Of a stretch of DNA of 64,000 bases, positions 38,032 to 47,298 are shown in pieces; position 1 is the first letter of the stretch, and every line of letters starts with the position of its first letter. The DNA is from Dyadobacter sp. 3J3 (GTDB lineage Bacteria; Bacteroidota; Bacteroidia; Cytophagales; Spirosomataceae). The translations under genes and the position numbers were made by a program. The stretch is from positions 124,001 to 188,000 of the forward strand of contig NZ_VTOL01000006.1 in the NCBI RefSeq assembly GCF_009801115.1. The letters are read 5' to 3'. Below the pieces are notes generated by a model. It was not told the origin of the DNA, did no database searches, and was given only the letters and a program-made list of their open reading frames with translations.

Positions 38032-39150
38032 TTAGAATTTAAAAGAAATTCCGGCATTCACCGAGTAATCAGCAAATGCAGCATCCCCGCGGATGTAGGT
38101 ATTGTAAGTAGCAGAATTTTCCTTATCTGTTACACTTTGCGTTCTGTTTCTTGCCAATGCAATCGGCACGCTTACGTAGATGCTGTACTTTTTGGTAGTA
38201 TAATTGATACTTGGTTCCGCGCTCCACACATAACCCGGACGACGGAAATCTCCGCTTCCTCCAACGATGTCGTGAACAGGAATTCCTTCCAGACGAGCAC
38301 CCGCCGCAACCGTTAGCCCACGAACTACATTACTTAAAGAATAGCTAAAACCACCTCTGGCCATGTACTGATCCGGTACACTCATGATAGCTTCATTGGC
38401 CAAACGAGGTGATAAAGTTTCACGATAGGTCCGCACGCCATTTTGTTCTCTTGGATTTACCAGATAGTAAAAATTCGCGTACACGCCGAAATTGTGCGAT
38501 ACATTGTAATACGTATTTGCCTCAATTGTAAAACCGGTGCCACCATCTCCAAGTTGTATGGATTGATCCACAGTACGAAGTTCTTTGGTGCCGTTCGGGC
38601 CAACATTCTGCCAATAATCCAGATAATCATAATCGCCGGTTGGTAATTTAATTCCTAATCCAAGCTGAATATTTCCACGAGTACTTTTCTTTGGATCAAA
38701 AAGCCAGTGGTAAGCAGCAATACGCATATCCCCAATTCCAAATGAATGTGTACTATGGCGCTGATTGAATTTATTGACCCCATTGATAAGACCGTGTTCG
38801 TAAAGTGAGGAACGAGCATTTGAAATAACCGGCAAATCAATCATAATCGACCAGCGATCATTCAAAATTCGTGTAAGGTTGATATCAAGTGAAGCCGTGT
38901 GGTTGATCACTTCGGTATGTTGTTTTAGCCGGTCTTTGTTTTCCTCCGTACCAGAATAATGACGGAAGGATTTGAAATAACGTACACTGGTTGTTAGCAC
39001 CCATTGCTGATGATCCGTGCTATCAGCATGAGCGAGCATACACACATTTCCTGTACTTCGGATAGCAACACACCCCTGCGCATTTGCCTGGTAAGTTGAA
39101 ATTGAAAATATAAAAAATAGTACGCCTGATATTAATATAAGTTTTTTCAC
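38032..39150 (-). CDS. Outer-membrane transporter-like barrel protein
   Basis: This 372-residue protein has the signal peptide MKKLILISGVLFFIFSISTYQANA. The body is a series of amphipathic strands: QWVLTTSVRYFKSFRHYSGTEE, IMIDLPVISNARSSL, IQLGLGIKLPTGDYDYLDYW, FTIEANTYYNVSHNFGVYAN, ending ADYSVNAGISFKF. The strand ILPTGDYDY-type sequence resembles the MetA-pathway/phenol-degradation outer-membrane family, in which several members are linked to uptake of hydrophobic compounds or metals. Its substrate is unknown. It lies 103 bp downstream of the anchored protein on the same strand and is probably co-transcribed with it. Confidence 0.75.
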   Translation of the reverse strand: MKKLILISGVLFFIFSISTYQANAQGCVAIRSTGNVCMLAHADSTDHQQWVLTTSVRYFKSFRHYSGTEENKDRLKQHTEVINHTASLDINLTRILNDRWSIMIDLPVISNARSSLYEHGLINGVNKFNQRHSTHSFGIGDMRIAAYHWLFDPKKSTRGNIQLGLGIKLPTGDYDYLDYWQNVGPNGTKELRTVDQSIQLGDGGTGFTIEANTYYNVSHNFGVYANFYYLVNPREQNGVRTYRETLSPRLANEAIMSVPDQYMARGGFSYSLSNVVRGLTVAAGARLEGIPVHDIVGGSGDFRRPGYVWSAEPSINYTTKKYSIYVSVPIALARNRTQSVTDKENSATYNTYIRGDAAFADYSVNAGISFKF

Positions 39151-39253
39151 GGGATTATATGATAATGAATTAATAATGAATAGCCTACATGTGATCCGCG
39201 AAATGAGTAATCATTTCGTCAAACCAAAGTTTTCGTTTTTAGAAAGAAATGAA

Positions 39254-39835
39254 TCAGGCCAATTCAGGCGGGGGAGACAGGATACGATGGTACGTTTTCG
39301 AAGCGTGATAAGTATACTGATCTTTCACAGATACAGCAGTTTCAGACCATTCAAGTATATAAAATATATGTTTTCTTTCAGAAGCCATATATTCCTTAAC
39401 AAAGTTTTTTAAGACGGTTGCATGAGAAGTTTTATGGGAATCTGATGGAACTCCTCCGACCTCATTCATAATATTGGAAACCAGTGAACTGAACCGCTCA
39501 CGTGCATTCTGATCAAATTCGCAATGCACATAAAGTGTGTCATGGATCAGTTGCCTGGTTTTCATCTGGTAGTAATTACCATTATGCTGTAACATGCCTT
39601 CTGTTGTTTCAGGTACCTTCCAATCGGTTTGGTACGGTAATGAAACGGCAATTTTGATGACAATGTCCTGGGAGTAAGCATTTGTTTCTATGTAATTATG
39701 CTTTTCGGAGCTTACCGTATATCTACTTTCACACAGATAGACTACGGAGTAACCCACTGTGTTGTATAGTAGAAGCCCAAAAAGCAAAATTGATAGAATT
39801 CGGATCAAAGAATTGTAATTAAAACATTCGTGCAC
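39254..39835 (-). CDS. Membrane-anchored periplasmic protein of unknown function
   Basis: This 193-residue protein has one N-terminal hydrophobic helix (SLIRILSILLFGLLLYNTVGYSV). A mostly beta extracytoplasmic domain follows, with SVSLPYQTDW-like and GNYYQMKTRQLIHDTLYVHC segments. Similar proteins occur beside envelope transporters in Bacteroidota, from memory, but carry no named function. It precedes the barrel gene at 38032 on the same strand. Joint action in transport is inferred from that pairing. Confidence 0.65.
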   Translation of the reverse strand: MHECFNYNSLIRILSILLFGLLLYNTVGYSVVYLCESRYTVSSEKHNYIETNAYSQDIVIKIAVSLPYQTDWKVPETTEGMLQHNGNYYQMKTRQLIHDTLYVHCEFDQNARERFSSLVSNIMNEVGGVPSDSHKTSHATVLKNFVKEYMASERKHIFYILEWSETAVSVKDQYTYHASKTYHRILSPPPELA

Positions 39836-39941
39836 AAATTTATAAGAATGTTTATAAGGTGCAAGTTCTTTGTTGCCGGGATTATTTAATTTTTTTGTAA
39901 ACTATACGCTAACAGGATAATAGGGTCAAAATAACTTGCCG

Positions 39942-41060
39942 CTATTTTTTAGTTCCATGTGTAGGTTCAATGGACTCTTTTTTTCTTGAATCTGCATTAA
40001 TCATTGGGCTTTGCACCGGCCGTTCATCACCAAGCAGAATACCCCATTGATTGAACATTTCCGTCCGGTCAAAAATAACTTTGAGCACAGCAATAATCGG
40101 CATCGAAAGAAACATACCCGGAACGCCCGCAATATTTCCTCCAATAATAACGCCCAGGATTGCAAAAAGCGCATTAATCTTCACTTTTGAACCTACAATT
40201 CTCGGCATCAGAATATTGTTGTCAAGAAACTGAACACCGGCAATTACGCCCAGTACGGTAAAAATCGGCCAAAGTTCTGTTGAAGAAGTCATGGTCAGCA
40301 CCACGCCGATCACATTTCCAATCAGGGCTCCCACGTAAGGAATCAGATTTAAAAATGCGAAAATAACCCCTATTAAAAGCGCATGTTTGATACCAATCAG
40401 CATCAGGATTCCGCCCACCAGAACAGTCATGTAAGTAACCTGAATCATCAGACCGATCAGGTAACTTTTGATGATCAGCTCACTTTCATAAATTGCATCT
40501 TTAACTTTTGGATGATGATCCTCGCTAAACCATCTGAAAATGAAGCGCAATAACAGATTTTTGTAAAAAAGAATCAGGTAAATATAAATTGGCAAAAGAC
40601 CGACAAAAACAAAAACGGAGCTGAGTGTTAATGCAAAAGTACTCGCCCTTTTACCGGCAAAACTCAGGAGTTCGTTTGTGTTTTTGTTGAGGAAATCGAG
40701 CTGCTCTTTGGTAGAATAATGTGTGATACCGGAAACCCAGTTGCTGAGAGTATTTAAGTGAATGCTTACATTACTTTTGATCTTTGGAAAATCAGCCACC
40801 AGTGAGCCTACCTGCGCCGAGAAAAACCAGATTATACCGGCCAGCAAAATAAAAACCAGCAGAATTGGTATTACAATGGAAAGGGCTTCGGGTACTTTGT
40901 GTTTTCTTAAGAATCTGAAAATCGGAAGAAGTACCAGGCTTATAAAAAATGCCATAATGATGGGCATCAGAATACTTCTTCCTATATATAAAATTGCAGT
41001 CAGAAGCACGAGTCCGAGCAACTCTATTGATCTTCTGACAGTTAATGGCATATTATTCAT
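39942..41060 (-). CDS. AI-2E family transporter (YdiK/TqsA-like exporter)
   Basis: This 372-residue polytopic membrane protein has about eight helices in the AI-2E transporter arrangement. A hydrophobic pair at the start (ELLGLVLLTAILYIGRSILM and IIMAFFISLVLLPIFRFL) precedes a soluble region rich in Ser and Lys. The conserved half includes NLIPYVGALIGNVIGVVLTM and PRIVGSKVKINALFAILGVI, both highly typical. Family members export autoinducer-2 or act as Na+/H+ antiporters, and the substrate cannot be told here. It lies directly downstream of the transglutaminase (34 bp) on the same strand. Confidence 0.93.
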   Translation of the reverse strand: MNNMPLTVRRSIELLGLVLLTAILYIGRSILMPIIMAFFISLVLLPIFRFLRKHKVPEALSIVIPILLVFILLAGIIWFFSAQVGSLVADFPKIKSNVSIHLNTLSNWVSGITHYSTKEQLDFLNKNTNELLSFAGKRASTFALTLSSVFVFVGLLPIYIYLILFYKNLLLRFIFRWFSEDHHPKVKDAIYESELIIKSYLIGLMIQVTYMTVLVGGILMLIGIKHALLIGVIFAFLNLIPYVGALIGNVIGVVLTMTSSTELWPIFTVLGVIAGVQFLDNNILMPRIVGSKVKINALFAILGVIIGGNIAGVPGMFLSMPIIAVLKVIFDRTEMFNQWGILLGDERPVQSPMINADSRKKESIEPTHGTKK

Positions 41061-41094
41061 GTAATAGTAAATCAGTTCGGATAATTATTGTGGA

Positions 41095-41901
41095 TTAGCT
41101 GGCAGGTATCGGTTCCAGTAATTCTACTTCAACGTGTAAAGAATCCAGCGTAGCATTGCCATATTGTGTAACCATGGCGACATCAGCAGCGTCACGTCCG
41201 TGAGCAATTTCGATTCTGTAACCCTCCGTATGTTCCTGCACTGCGTCAAAAGCATACCATTCTCCACCGATATAAACCTCAAACCAGGCATGAAGATCCA
41301 TTTCCTGAAGTTTGTCCAGATAGCCAACCGTCATTCGCGCAGGAATGCAAAGATTTCTGCAAAGTGCGATCGCCAAATGTGTAAAATCACGGCAAACACC
41401 TATACGATTTCTTACAATATCCAAGGCCGTTGTGGTGGCATCTGTTACGCCATACTGGTATTTAATATTTTGATGAATCCATTTTCTGATCTCTTCAACC
41501 TGATCATAACCGGGTACAAAATTGCCTGCAATTTCCATAGCAAGTTTGTTTATTTCAGGCAGATCTGATTGACAATAACGGCTTGGAAGTATAAAATGCA
41601 TCACCGCATCTGGTAAGTTCCCTACAAGCACATACGCAGGTACCGGATTCGGAATTGGCTTGGTCACATTCACCTGAGCCTGAACTTCGGTTGTGATGGT
41701 TACCTGTCCGACTGGCAATATAGCACGCTGACAAGGATTCCCGTATAAATCCGTATACTCAGAAAATTCAACAGAAGGATCAATACTAAAACCTTCTTGT
41801 AAAATAGATTGGCCGTCCTGTCTTCTCGGGCGCAGCATTGTGGTGACATTTGTGGGCGAATATACACTGTATGTGATCACGCTCCTTCCTTTCATTTTCA
41901 T
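41095..41901 (-). CDS. Transglutaminase-like protease domain protein
   Basis: This 268-residue protein has no signal peptide. It contains a complete transglutaminase-like catalytic triad: Cys170 in RIGVCRDFTHLAIALC, His204 in MDLHAWFEVYIGG and Asp219 in YAFDAVQ. The N-terminal half is a beta-rich domain typical of bacterial transglutaminase-like proteins (COG1305). Such enzymes act as cysteine proteases or amidases in the cytoplasm. It is likely co-transcribed with the AI-2E gene. Confidence 0.92.
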   Translation of the reverse strand: MKMKGRSVITYSVYSPTNVTTMLRPRRQDGQSILQEGFSIDPSVEFSEYTDLYGNPCQRAILPVGQVTITTEVQAQVNVTKPIPNPVPAYVLVGNLPDAVMHFILPSRYCQSDLPEINKLAMEIAGNFVPGYDQVEEIRKWIHQNIKYQYGVTDATTTALDIVRNRIGVCRDFTHLAIALCRNLCIPARMTVGYLDKLQEMDLHAWFEVYIGGEWYAFDAVQEHTEGYRIEIAHGRDAADVAMVTQYGNATLDSLHVEVELLEPIPAS

Positions 41902-42022
41902 AAAATCTGAATTAAATCTTTGTGGTTAAAATTTGCTTTAAAATTTCATGCCATGAGGATTCTAAAAAATGAAAATCCATGTCAGCAAATATATTTTAAT
42001 GCTTTATTATTACTTTTAGTCT

Positions 42023-42601
42023 ATGAAAAAAGTATTTCTATTATACTGGATTTTCTGCTTTTCGGCCGCAAATGCTCAGACGGCTGTTGATAATTTTGAT
42101 CTAAAAATCCTTCAAAAGCTGGAAACCGGACGCTCTGATAGTCAGACGAAATTTATGAGAGGAATTTCTAATGCAAACAATTATGTCAATGCCGGGATAC
42201 CTGCCGGATTGTTTGTCGCCGGTATTATTGATCATAATAAAAGCATGCGCCAAAATGCTTTTTATGTATTCAGCAGCACTGCCTGCACGGCTATTCTTAA
42301 TCATTCACTGAAAAAAATCTTCAAACGGCCACGGCCCTTTATTCTTCATATTTCACTCACACCGGTTTACAAGCCTGGCGAATATTCTTTGCCTTCCGGC
42401 CACACTTCGGCCTCTTTCAGTACAGCCACATCTTTATCGATGGCTTATCCCAAATGGTATGTGATCGCTCCGTCCATGTTATGGGCCGGGACGGTGGGTT
42501 ATTCCAGAATGTACCTTGGTGTTCATAATCCGTCGGACGTGGCGGCGGGTGCGGCACTTGGTGTCGGTACTGCACTAGGATTAAGTTTTATGAGGCACTG
42601 A
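42023..42601 (+). CDS. PAP2 family phosphatase
   Basis: This 192-residue protein has a signal peptide or first helix (FLLYWIFCFSAANAQ) and the three PAP2 motifs: KKIFKRPRPF, LPSGHTSASFSTATSL with the nucleophile-side His, and YSRMYLGVHNPSDVAAG. PAP2 enzymes dephosphorylate lipid phosphates such as phosphatidic acid or undecaprenyl pyrophosphate at the periplasmic face. The N-terminus looks like an exported soluble protein (AAQ cleavage) more than a multi-span one. It is convergent with the DUF2306 gene. Confidence 0.92.
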   Translation: MKKVFLLYWIFCFSAANAQTAVDNFDLKILQKLETGRSDSQTKFMRGISNANNYVNAGIPAGLFVAGIIDHNKSMRQNAFYVFSSTACTAILNHSLKKIFKRPRPFILHISLTPVYKPGEYSLPSGHTSASFSTATSLSMAYPKWYVIAPSMLWAGTVGYSRMYLGVHNPSDVAAGAALGVGTALGLSFMRH

Positions 42602-42619
42602 AAAGTGTTTTTAGGTTAA

Positions 42620-43459
42620 TTATGGATTAATAAAAAAACCAAAAATGGCCGGAAGCCAATAATATTTGGCAAAAAAATAGGTTCCAGTTAGAAGAAATCC
42701 AGTTACAAAAAGCATAACAAAAGCAGCCAGCCAGTTAAATCCTTCGGTCGCTCTGTTTCCACCTGAGCGGATGAAAAGTTCAGCAACCAACAGATTGGGA
42801 ATGTAAAAGAAAAAGGACATGATGTTATCAAACGGTCCGTTGAATTTTTTCAAATGTCCCAACCCATCTGTTAACAAAATCCAGAAACCATAATCCATCC
42901 TGTATAGCCAGGAACCAATTGCCAGCGCATATAACCGCAATGCCCAGGCACTGTGTTTTTCAAACCTTCCGGCGGCGGCATGTCGGTAAGTTTCAATACC
43001 GCATAGTAACATTAAAATTCCATAAAGGGCAAATCCTATATCCATAACCGTTCCGCCGATCGTTCCTTTGATCAGGATGAAAATCAATCCTCCAATGGCT
43101 GCGAAAAGACAGGAAATGACATAAATTCTGCCAATCCACCTGTGCAAAACGGAATACTTTATTCTTACAGCTTCAATAAGTTGGATACTTCCTAAAAGTA
43201 AAATGATACCTCCGCTGGCAAAATGAAGACCAATACCGCTTGTTTGAACTATTTGTCCTTGCTGATATAATCCGGGAAGCACATTATTCCATTGTCCCAT
43301 ATTGCCCTTATACAAAGCCGCCGCATAAAAAGCGAGTATGTATAATCCAAATAATCCGGCACTAACCCAAACGGTTGAGACAAGCAGAAAACCTGTAATA
43401 CGTACCGCCACGGCATCGCTTTTGTTTATTCTCGTTTTTGGTAGAGGTACTTTAATCAT
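42620..43459 (-). CDS. DUF2306-type membrane protein
   Basis: The ATG at 43459 (279 residues) is chosen because the region before it has no coding character and a helix begins near residue 15. About seven helices follow. The conserved core GIGLHFASGGIILLLGSIQL, VLHRWIGRIYVISCLF and the His-containing HRWIGRIY motif fit the DUF2306 family, which is proposed to bind heme or quinone-like ligands. That is not shown here. Confidence 0.75.
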   Translation of the reverse strand: MIKVPLPKTRINKSDAVAVRITGFLLVSTVWVSAGLFGLYILAFYAAALYKGNMGQWNNVLPGLYQQGQIVQTSGIGLHFASGGIILLLGSIQLIEAVRIKYSVLHRWIGRIYVISCLFAAIGGLIFILIKGTIGGTVMDIGFALYGILMLLCGIETYRHAAAGRFEKHSAWALRLYALAIGSWLYRMDYGFWILLTDGLGHLKKFNGPFDNIMSFFFYIPNLLVAELFIRSGGNRATEGFNWLAAFVMLFVTGFLLTGTYFFAKYYWLPAIFGFFINP

Positions 43460-43687
43460 ATTATTGACAAACAGATATAAGAAAGGAAGGATTTTGCTGA
43501 TGACAAATGTAATATTTAAGAATGTTTGAGAAAAATCTGTTTTTGAGGAAAACTTATCTCGATCAGACATATAAAAAAGATAAATACAAAGTCTTTCACC
43601 GTTCAGTAAAATTAACAAGTCGGTAATGTTTAAGCTGTTAATTTGCAGCGTATTACAAAGGTGTTAAATCCAAATGTAAAAATAGCC
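43460..43687. other. Divergent intergenic region
   Basis: This 228-bp space lies between the DUF2306 protein and the protease-nuclease fusion and should carry promoters for both. It has no clear -33/-7 pair and no open frame of note. Confidence 0.3.
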
Positions 43688-45661
43688 ATGAAAACTTTCA
43701 CCTCGGATTATTCTGAAGATTTTGCCAGTGAATTGATGTCAAATAAAGCTGCCGCCCGTGTTCCCAGAGAAGATGCAGTGACAGATCTTGCCAACAGAGT
43801 TGCGCAAATGTCGGATAGCGGTGCGGGTGTTACCAGAATTGACCTGGAAAGATATATGGGCAGAAATGATCTTTTACGGATTAATTATCTGCAAAGAGGA
43901 GTGAATGCCGCCAAAGCAGTTTGCCGGATTTATGTTCCGGATCTTTTTGGAGCACAAGGCGAATGGGGAACCGGCTTTTTAATTACCCCAAATTTGATCA
44001 TAACCAATAATCATGTGATAAAAGATAAAGCTGCGGCCACGCGTGGTTTTGCGGAATTTGAGTTTGAGGTGGATGTTAACGGGAGAATGAAAACGAGTAA
44101 AACATTCTCATTTCTTCCCGATGCATGTTTTATGACAAGTGGGGAGGAATTGCTGGATTTTACAATTATTGCCGTGGCAGATCAATCGGAAGATGGAAGT
44201 GTAGCTTTGGCCGATTTTGGGTTTTTAAGAATGATTCCGACATTAAATAAAATTGATGAAAAGGAGTTTGTAACCATCATTCAGCATCCCGGCGGCGGTG
44301 AGAAATATATTGCGATCCGTGAAAATGAAGTTATCAAAATTGGTGATTCTACTGATCCTCTGAAAGATAAAAGACTGTGGTATTCAAGCGATACGGCCAC
44401 GGGATCTTCGGGTGCTCCGGTGTTTAACGATCAATGGCAGGTTGTGGCGCTGCATCACAGCAGTGTAACGGAGTCCAGAATTGTAGACGGACAAAAGCAA
44501 ATTCAGTTGAATGACGGATCATGGGTCGATGAAAATGATCTGGCCAGGTTTTCTGATGGCGCCATTAAATACATTGCCAACGAAGGAATCCGGACAAGCA
44601 AAATCATTGAGGAAATCAGTTTGCAGCATATGGCTGCCAGGGAGCACCGTTTTCCTTTGATTCAACAGCTTCTGGATGATGTCAACGGAATTATTACCAT
44701 CAGCGGTACAAAACCCAAGGAAAGTATTGTCCTGGGAAAAGATCTGGAAAGACATGAAGGTTTACTTGAAAATGCATTTAATACCAAAGCAAAAGGTAAT
44801 ATCCGTGACAAAAAATACTATGACGGCAGAAGTGGTTTTGACGATAATTTTCTTGGATTGCACATTGGGCTGCCAATAATTAAAAATTTGAAAGATATTG
44901 CCCCGGTTGATGGCGCTGCGGATCATGTGCTGAGGTATACCCACTATTCCATTGTTTATAATAAGGTACGCAAAATGGCTTTTTATGCGGCCGTGAACAT
45001 TGACGGAAGCAAGACAAACAGTCTGAACCGGGGAACCGATAAATGGTTTAAAGATCCCAGAATAGATTTGAATATTCAGGTAGGGGACGAATTTTATGGT
45101 TCGGAGCCCGGCAGTTTGGGCTCCAAAGGATATTTTGACCGCGGACATCTGGTGCGAAGACTGGATCCGGTCTGGGGTGATGAAGCAACATCCATTCTTG
45201 CCAATGATGATACTTTTCACTGGACCAATTGCAGTCCGCAATACTGGCAGTTTAACCAGGGGCAGGACCTTTGGCAGGGACTCGAAAATTACATTTTGTA
45301 TAATACAGATGAGGAAGATGTACTGGCCAATGTATACAACGGGCCGATTTTTGCTGATGATGACCAAAAACATCGGGGTATCATGATCCCGAAATATTTT
45401 TGGAAAGTGGTTGTTGTCAAGGATAAAAATGATCGTATTTTTTCTAGTGCTTACGTGGTTGACCAAAGTAAATGGGCGACAAATATCCCTTTTGAAATTA
45501 TACCAACAGGCGATTTTAATCATTTTCAAACTACGATTAAAAAACTGGAAAAACAGACCAGACTTGTATTTTCGGACATCATCAGAAACTCGGATGTGAG
45601 AAAGGATAAGGCTGATAAGAATCTGCGCAGTTTGTCAGATATTGATCATCCAAGACGGTAA
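43688..45661 (+). CDS. Trypsin-like serine protease fused to DNA/RNA non-specific endonuclease
   Basis: The ATG at 43688 gives 657 residues with no signal peptide or membrane segment, so it appears cytoplasmic. Residues about 75-320 are a trypsin-like protease with the triad His109 (ITNNHVIK), Asp157 (LLDFTIIAV) and Ser241 (TGSSGAPVFNDQW). Residues about 395-645 are a NUC-family endonuclease: DRGHLVRR with catalytic His487, NCSPQYWQFNQGQDLW with metal-binding Asn523, and a conserved C-terminal core. A linker around residues 330-400 connects them. The nuclease could be held inactive until self-cleavage, as in a zymogen. That is a hypothesis. The gene stands alone, with no inhibitor gene next door. 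Confidence 0.85.
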   Translation: MKTFTSDYSEDFASELMSNKAAARVPREDAVTDLANRVAQMSDSGAGVTRIDLERYMGRNDLLRINYLQRGVNAAKAVCRIYVPDLFGAQGEWGTGFLITPNLIITNNHVIKDKAAATRGFAEFEFEVDVNGRMKTSKTFSFLPDACFMTSGEELLDFTIIAVADQSEDGSVALADFGFLRMIPTLNKIDEKEFVTIIQHPGGGEKYIAIRENEVIKIGDSTDPLKDKRLWYSSDTATGSSGAPVFNDQWQVVALHHSSVTESRIVDGQKQIQLNDGSWVDENDLARFSDGAIKYIANEGIRTSKIIEEISLQHMAAREHRFPLIQQLLDDVNGIITISGTKPKESIVLGKDLERHEGLLENAFNTKAKGNIRDKKYYDGRSGFDDNFLGLHIGLPIIKNLKDIAPVDGAADHVLRYTHYSIVYNKVRKMAFYAAVNIDGSKTNSLNRGTDKWFKDPRIDLNIQVGDEFYGSEPGSLGSKGYFDRGHLVRRLDPVWGDEATSILANDDTFHWTNCSPQYWQFNQGQDLWQGLENYILYNTDEEDVLANVYNGPIFADDDQKHRGIMIPKYFWKVVVVKDKNDRIFSSAYVVDQSKWATNIPFEIIPTGDFNHFQTTIKKLEKQTRLVFSDIIRNSDVRKDKADKNLRSLSDIDHPRR

Positions 45662-45838
45662 TTTGTGGTATATAATTGTTCTGGTATTATCTGAGCGTCA
45701 GGAGTTATGCCAGAATAATTTATTCCAAAGAGCTTTTTAATCCATTTATAAATCCAACAGACCTTTCAGCCATTTTTTATGCTAAAAGCTTAGGGCATTT
45801 TTGTTATTTTATTCTGTACAAATTAACACCCAATAGCC

Positions 45839-46369
45839 ATGAAAATAGAAAAAAGTTATTTCACCGCAACGGCTTTTTCAGCCTTTATGCTCCTGACCGG
45901 ATTAACTACCCAGGCCCAGACGTTAGCCAAAAATACCGCCTGGCTCGAAAAGCAGCTTAATAAACTGGTTACCGACGATGACAATCACAAGATGCAAAGT
46001 AAAGACAAAAAGGCTGTCCCGAAATTTGATTTCAAAGGTTGTCAGATGAATATGGTGCTGGACAGCAAAGATGAAAATGTGTCGTTTGGCATGAACATGG
46101 CCTGGCAGCTGAAAGACGTCAGGAAGGTAAGTTACAAGCAAAATAAAGACGGACAGTATACATTGATCCTTGACGTTCCTGCTGATAAAATTAAAATGAA
46201 TATGGGCATCGGCGGGTTTTCGGGTTCCTTTAATATGGATGATGAAGACATTAAGGAATCGGGGACGAACAGCTCATTTAGTCTGGATACAAAAGACGAA
46301 GCGTTGGTAAAAGAGATAAAACAAAAGTTGGAAGAATCGGTGCAGCTTTGCCGTAAAACCAATAGCTGA
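45839..46369 (+). CDS. Exported hypothetical protein
   Basis: This 176-residue protein has a signal peptide (FTATAFSAFMLLTGLTTQAQ). The mature part is Lys/Asp-rich and beta-like (NMVLDSKDENVSFGMNMAWQL, KVSYKQNKDGQYTLILDVPA, GIGGFSGSFNMDDEDIKESG), with an amphipathic helix at the end. I do not recognise it. It is single-gene, followed by a terminator, and lies 178 bp after the protease-nuclease gene. A link to that gene is not supported. Confidence 0.6.
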   Translation: MKIEKSYFTATAFSAFMLLTGLTTQAQTLAKNTAWLEKQLNKLVTDDDNHKMQSKDKKAVPKFDFKGCQMNMVLDSKDENVSFGMNMAWQLKDVRKVSYKQNKDGQYTLILDVPADKIKMNMGIGGFSGSFNMDDEDIKESGTNSSFSLDTKDEALVKEIKQKLEESVQLCRKTNS

Positions 46370-46441
46370 CACGTCACAAATAGCAAAAGGTGATTGACAC
46401 AAAGTGGTCAATTATAGATTTTTAAAGGTAGAGATAATTCG

Positions 46442-46471
46442 AACAAGAGCTCCGGGATCGGGGCTCTTGTT
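46442..46471 (+). terminator. Rho-independent terminator
   Basis: A 12-bp stem with one G-T wobble (46442-46453 with 46460-46471), a 6-nt loop and a T-run lies about 70 bp after the exported hypothetical protein. Confidence 0.88.
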
Positions 46472-46697
46472 TTTGTATTTAATGCCTTGTATTTTAAATA
46501 ATTAGATTACCCGATTTCAATATACGGTTACCGCTTTTGACTTTTATTCCGCCGCCTTTAAAGTCAAAGCAACCTTACACGTATTTCTAATTCTCAGGCT
46601 AATCCGTTGTCTTAAATTTGATATCAAAAGGAAACCAGCGCTCACAAAAGCACACCGTATAATCTTCATTTTCTCACTCTAAAATTTAAGCTCACGT
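46472..46697. other. Upstream region of the LytTR gene
   Basis: This 226-bp stretch is without a gene. A TAAATTTG at 46613-46620 fits the -7 pattern, but no TTTG lies 19-21 bp before it. Confidence 0.3.
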
Positions 46698-47096
46698 ATG
46701 AAAAATTTTACTAAATCAAAAAATAGAAAAGTAGCAAAAATAGCCCGTGAAGCATCCGGAGCTGATATTCTGGTACACCATATGGGTAGTTCCATCGCTG
46801 TTACGACCAATACCATTACATTTTTAGAAGGATCTGGTAATTATACTTTTATTTATACCGATTCAGGCAAGAGATATCTTGTTTGTAAAACGATGAAGCT
46901 GCTTTCTGAAAATCTAAAACAAAATTTTATCCGCATCCATAAATCGTTTCTTATCAATTCTGATCTTGTGATTGAACGTATAGAGGACGACCGTTTACTG
47001 AAAATGGCCTGCGGCAGGGAAGTAACCGTAAGCCGCAGGAAAAATAAACAGATAACAAAAATCCTGAACCATTTCGGTTTGCAGATCAGTGCCTGA
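46698..47096 (+). CDS. Stand-alone LytTR DNA-binding regulator
   Basis: This 132-residue protein is mostly a LytTR domain (residues about 35-125: ITFLEGSGNYTFIYTDSGKR, NFIRIHKSFLINSDLVIERI, REVTVSRRKNKQITKIL). LytTR proteins bind imperfect direct repeats. There is no receiver domain, so it is not a classical response regulator. It may act constitutively, be controlled by a partner, or be regulated transcriptionally. A short basic N-terminal extension precedes the domain. A terminator follows. Confidence 0.9.
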   Translation: MKNFTKSKNRKVAKIAREASGADILVHHMGSSIAVTTNTITFLEGSGNYTFIYTDSGKRYLVCKTMKLLSENLKQNFIRIHKSFLINSDLVIERIEDDRLLKMACGREVTVSRRKNKQITKILNHFGLQISA

Positions 47097-47117
47097 ATTT
47101 TTTAATTACAGTTTTTC

Positions 47118-47149
47118 AATGCAGTCTTCCGAATCCGGAGGGCTGCATT
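47118..47149 (+). terminator. Rho-independent terminator of the LytTR gene
   Basis: A 14-bp stem with two G-T wobbles (47118-47131 with 47136-47149), a 4-nt loop and a run of T lies 21 bp after the stop. Confidence 0.9.
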
Positions 47150-47298
47150 TTTTTATGCCTCCTGTTTATTTTATATTTGAAACTAGCTGTTTCAGCTGAT
47201 CCGGACAGGGCAACTTCCGGTTTCTGTCGTCAGTCATAATACGATAAAATTTCGGACGTTCTAGAAGCTAAAAAAGTACAAAATTAACTTGTTTTGAT

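Noticed and set aside
43643..43687. TTG start extending the protease-nuclease by 15 residues
   Set aside because: The ATG at 43688 is a better start and the extension lacks coding character.
44762..45529. 255-residue open frame antisense to the protease-nuclease gene
   Set aside because: It lies wholly opposite a gene with intact catalytic motifs and has a Cys/Ile/Phe-heavy, low-complexity composition with no recognisable domain.
45676..45960. 94-residue frame before the exported hypothetical protein
   Set aside because: Overlaps the start of a gene with a clear signal peptide in another frame, and has no domain or ribosome site.
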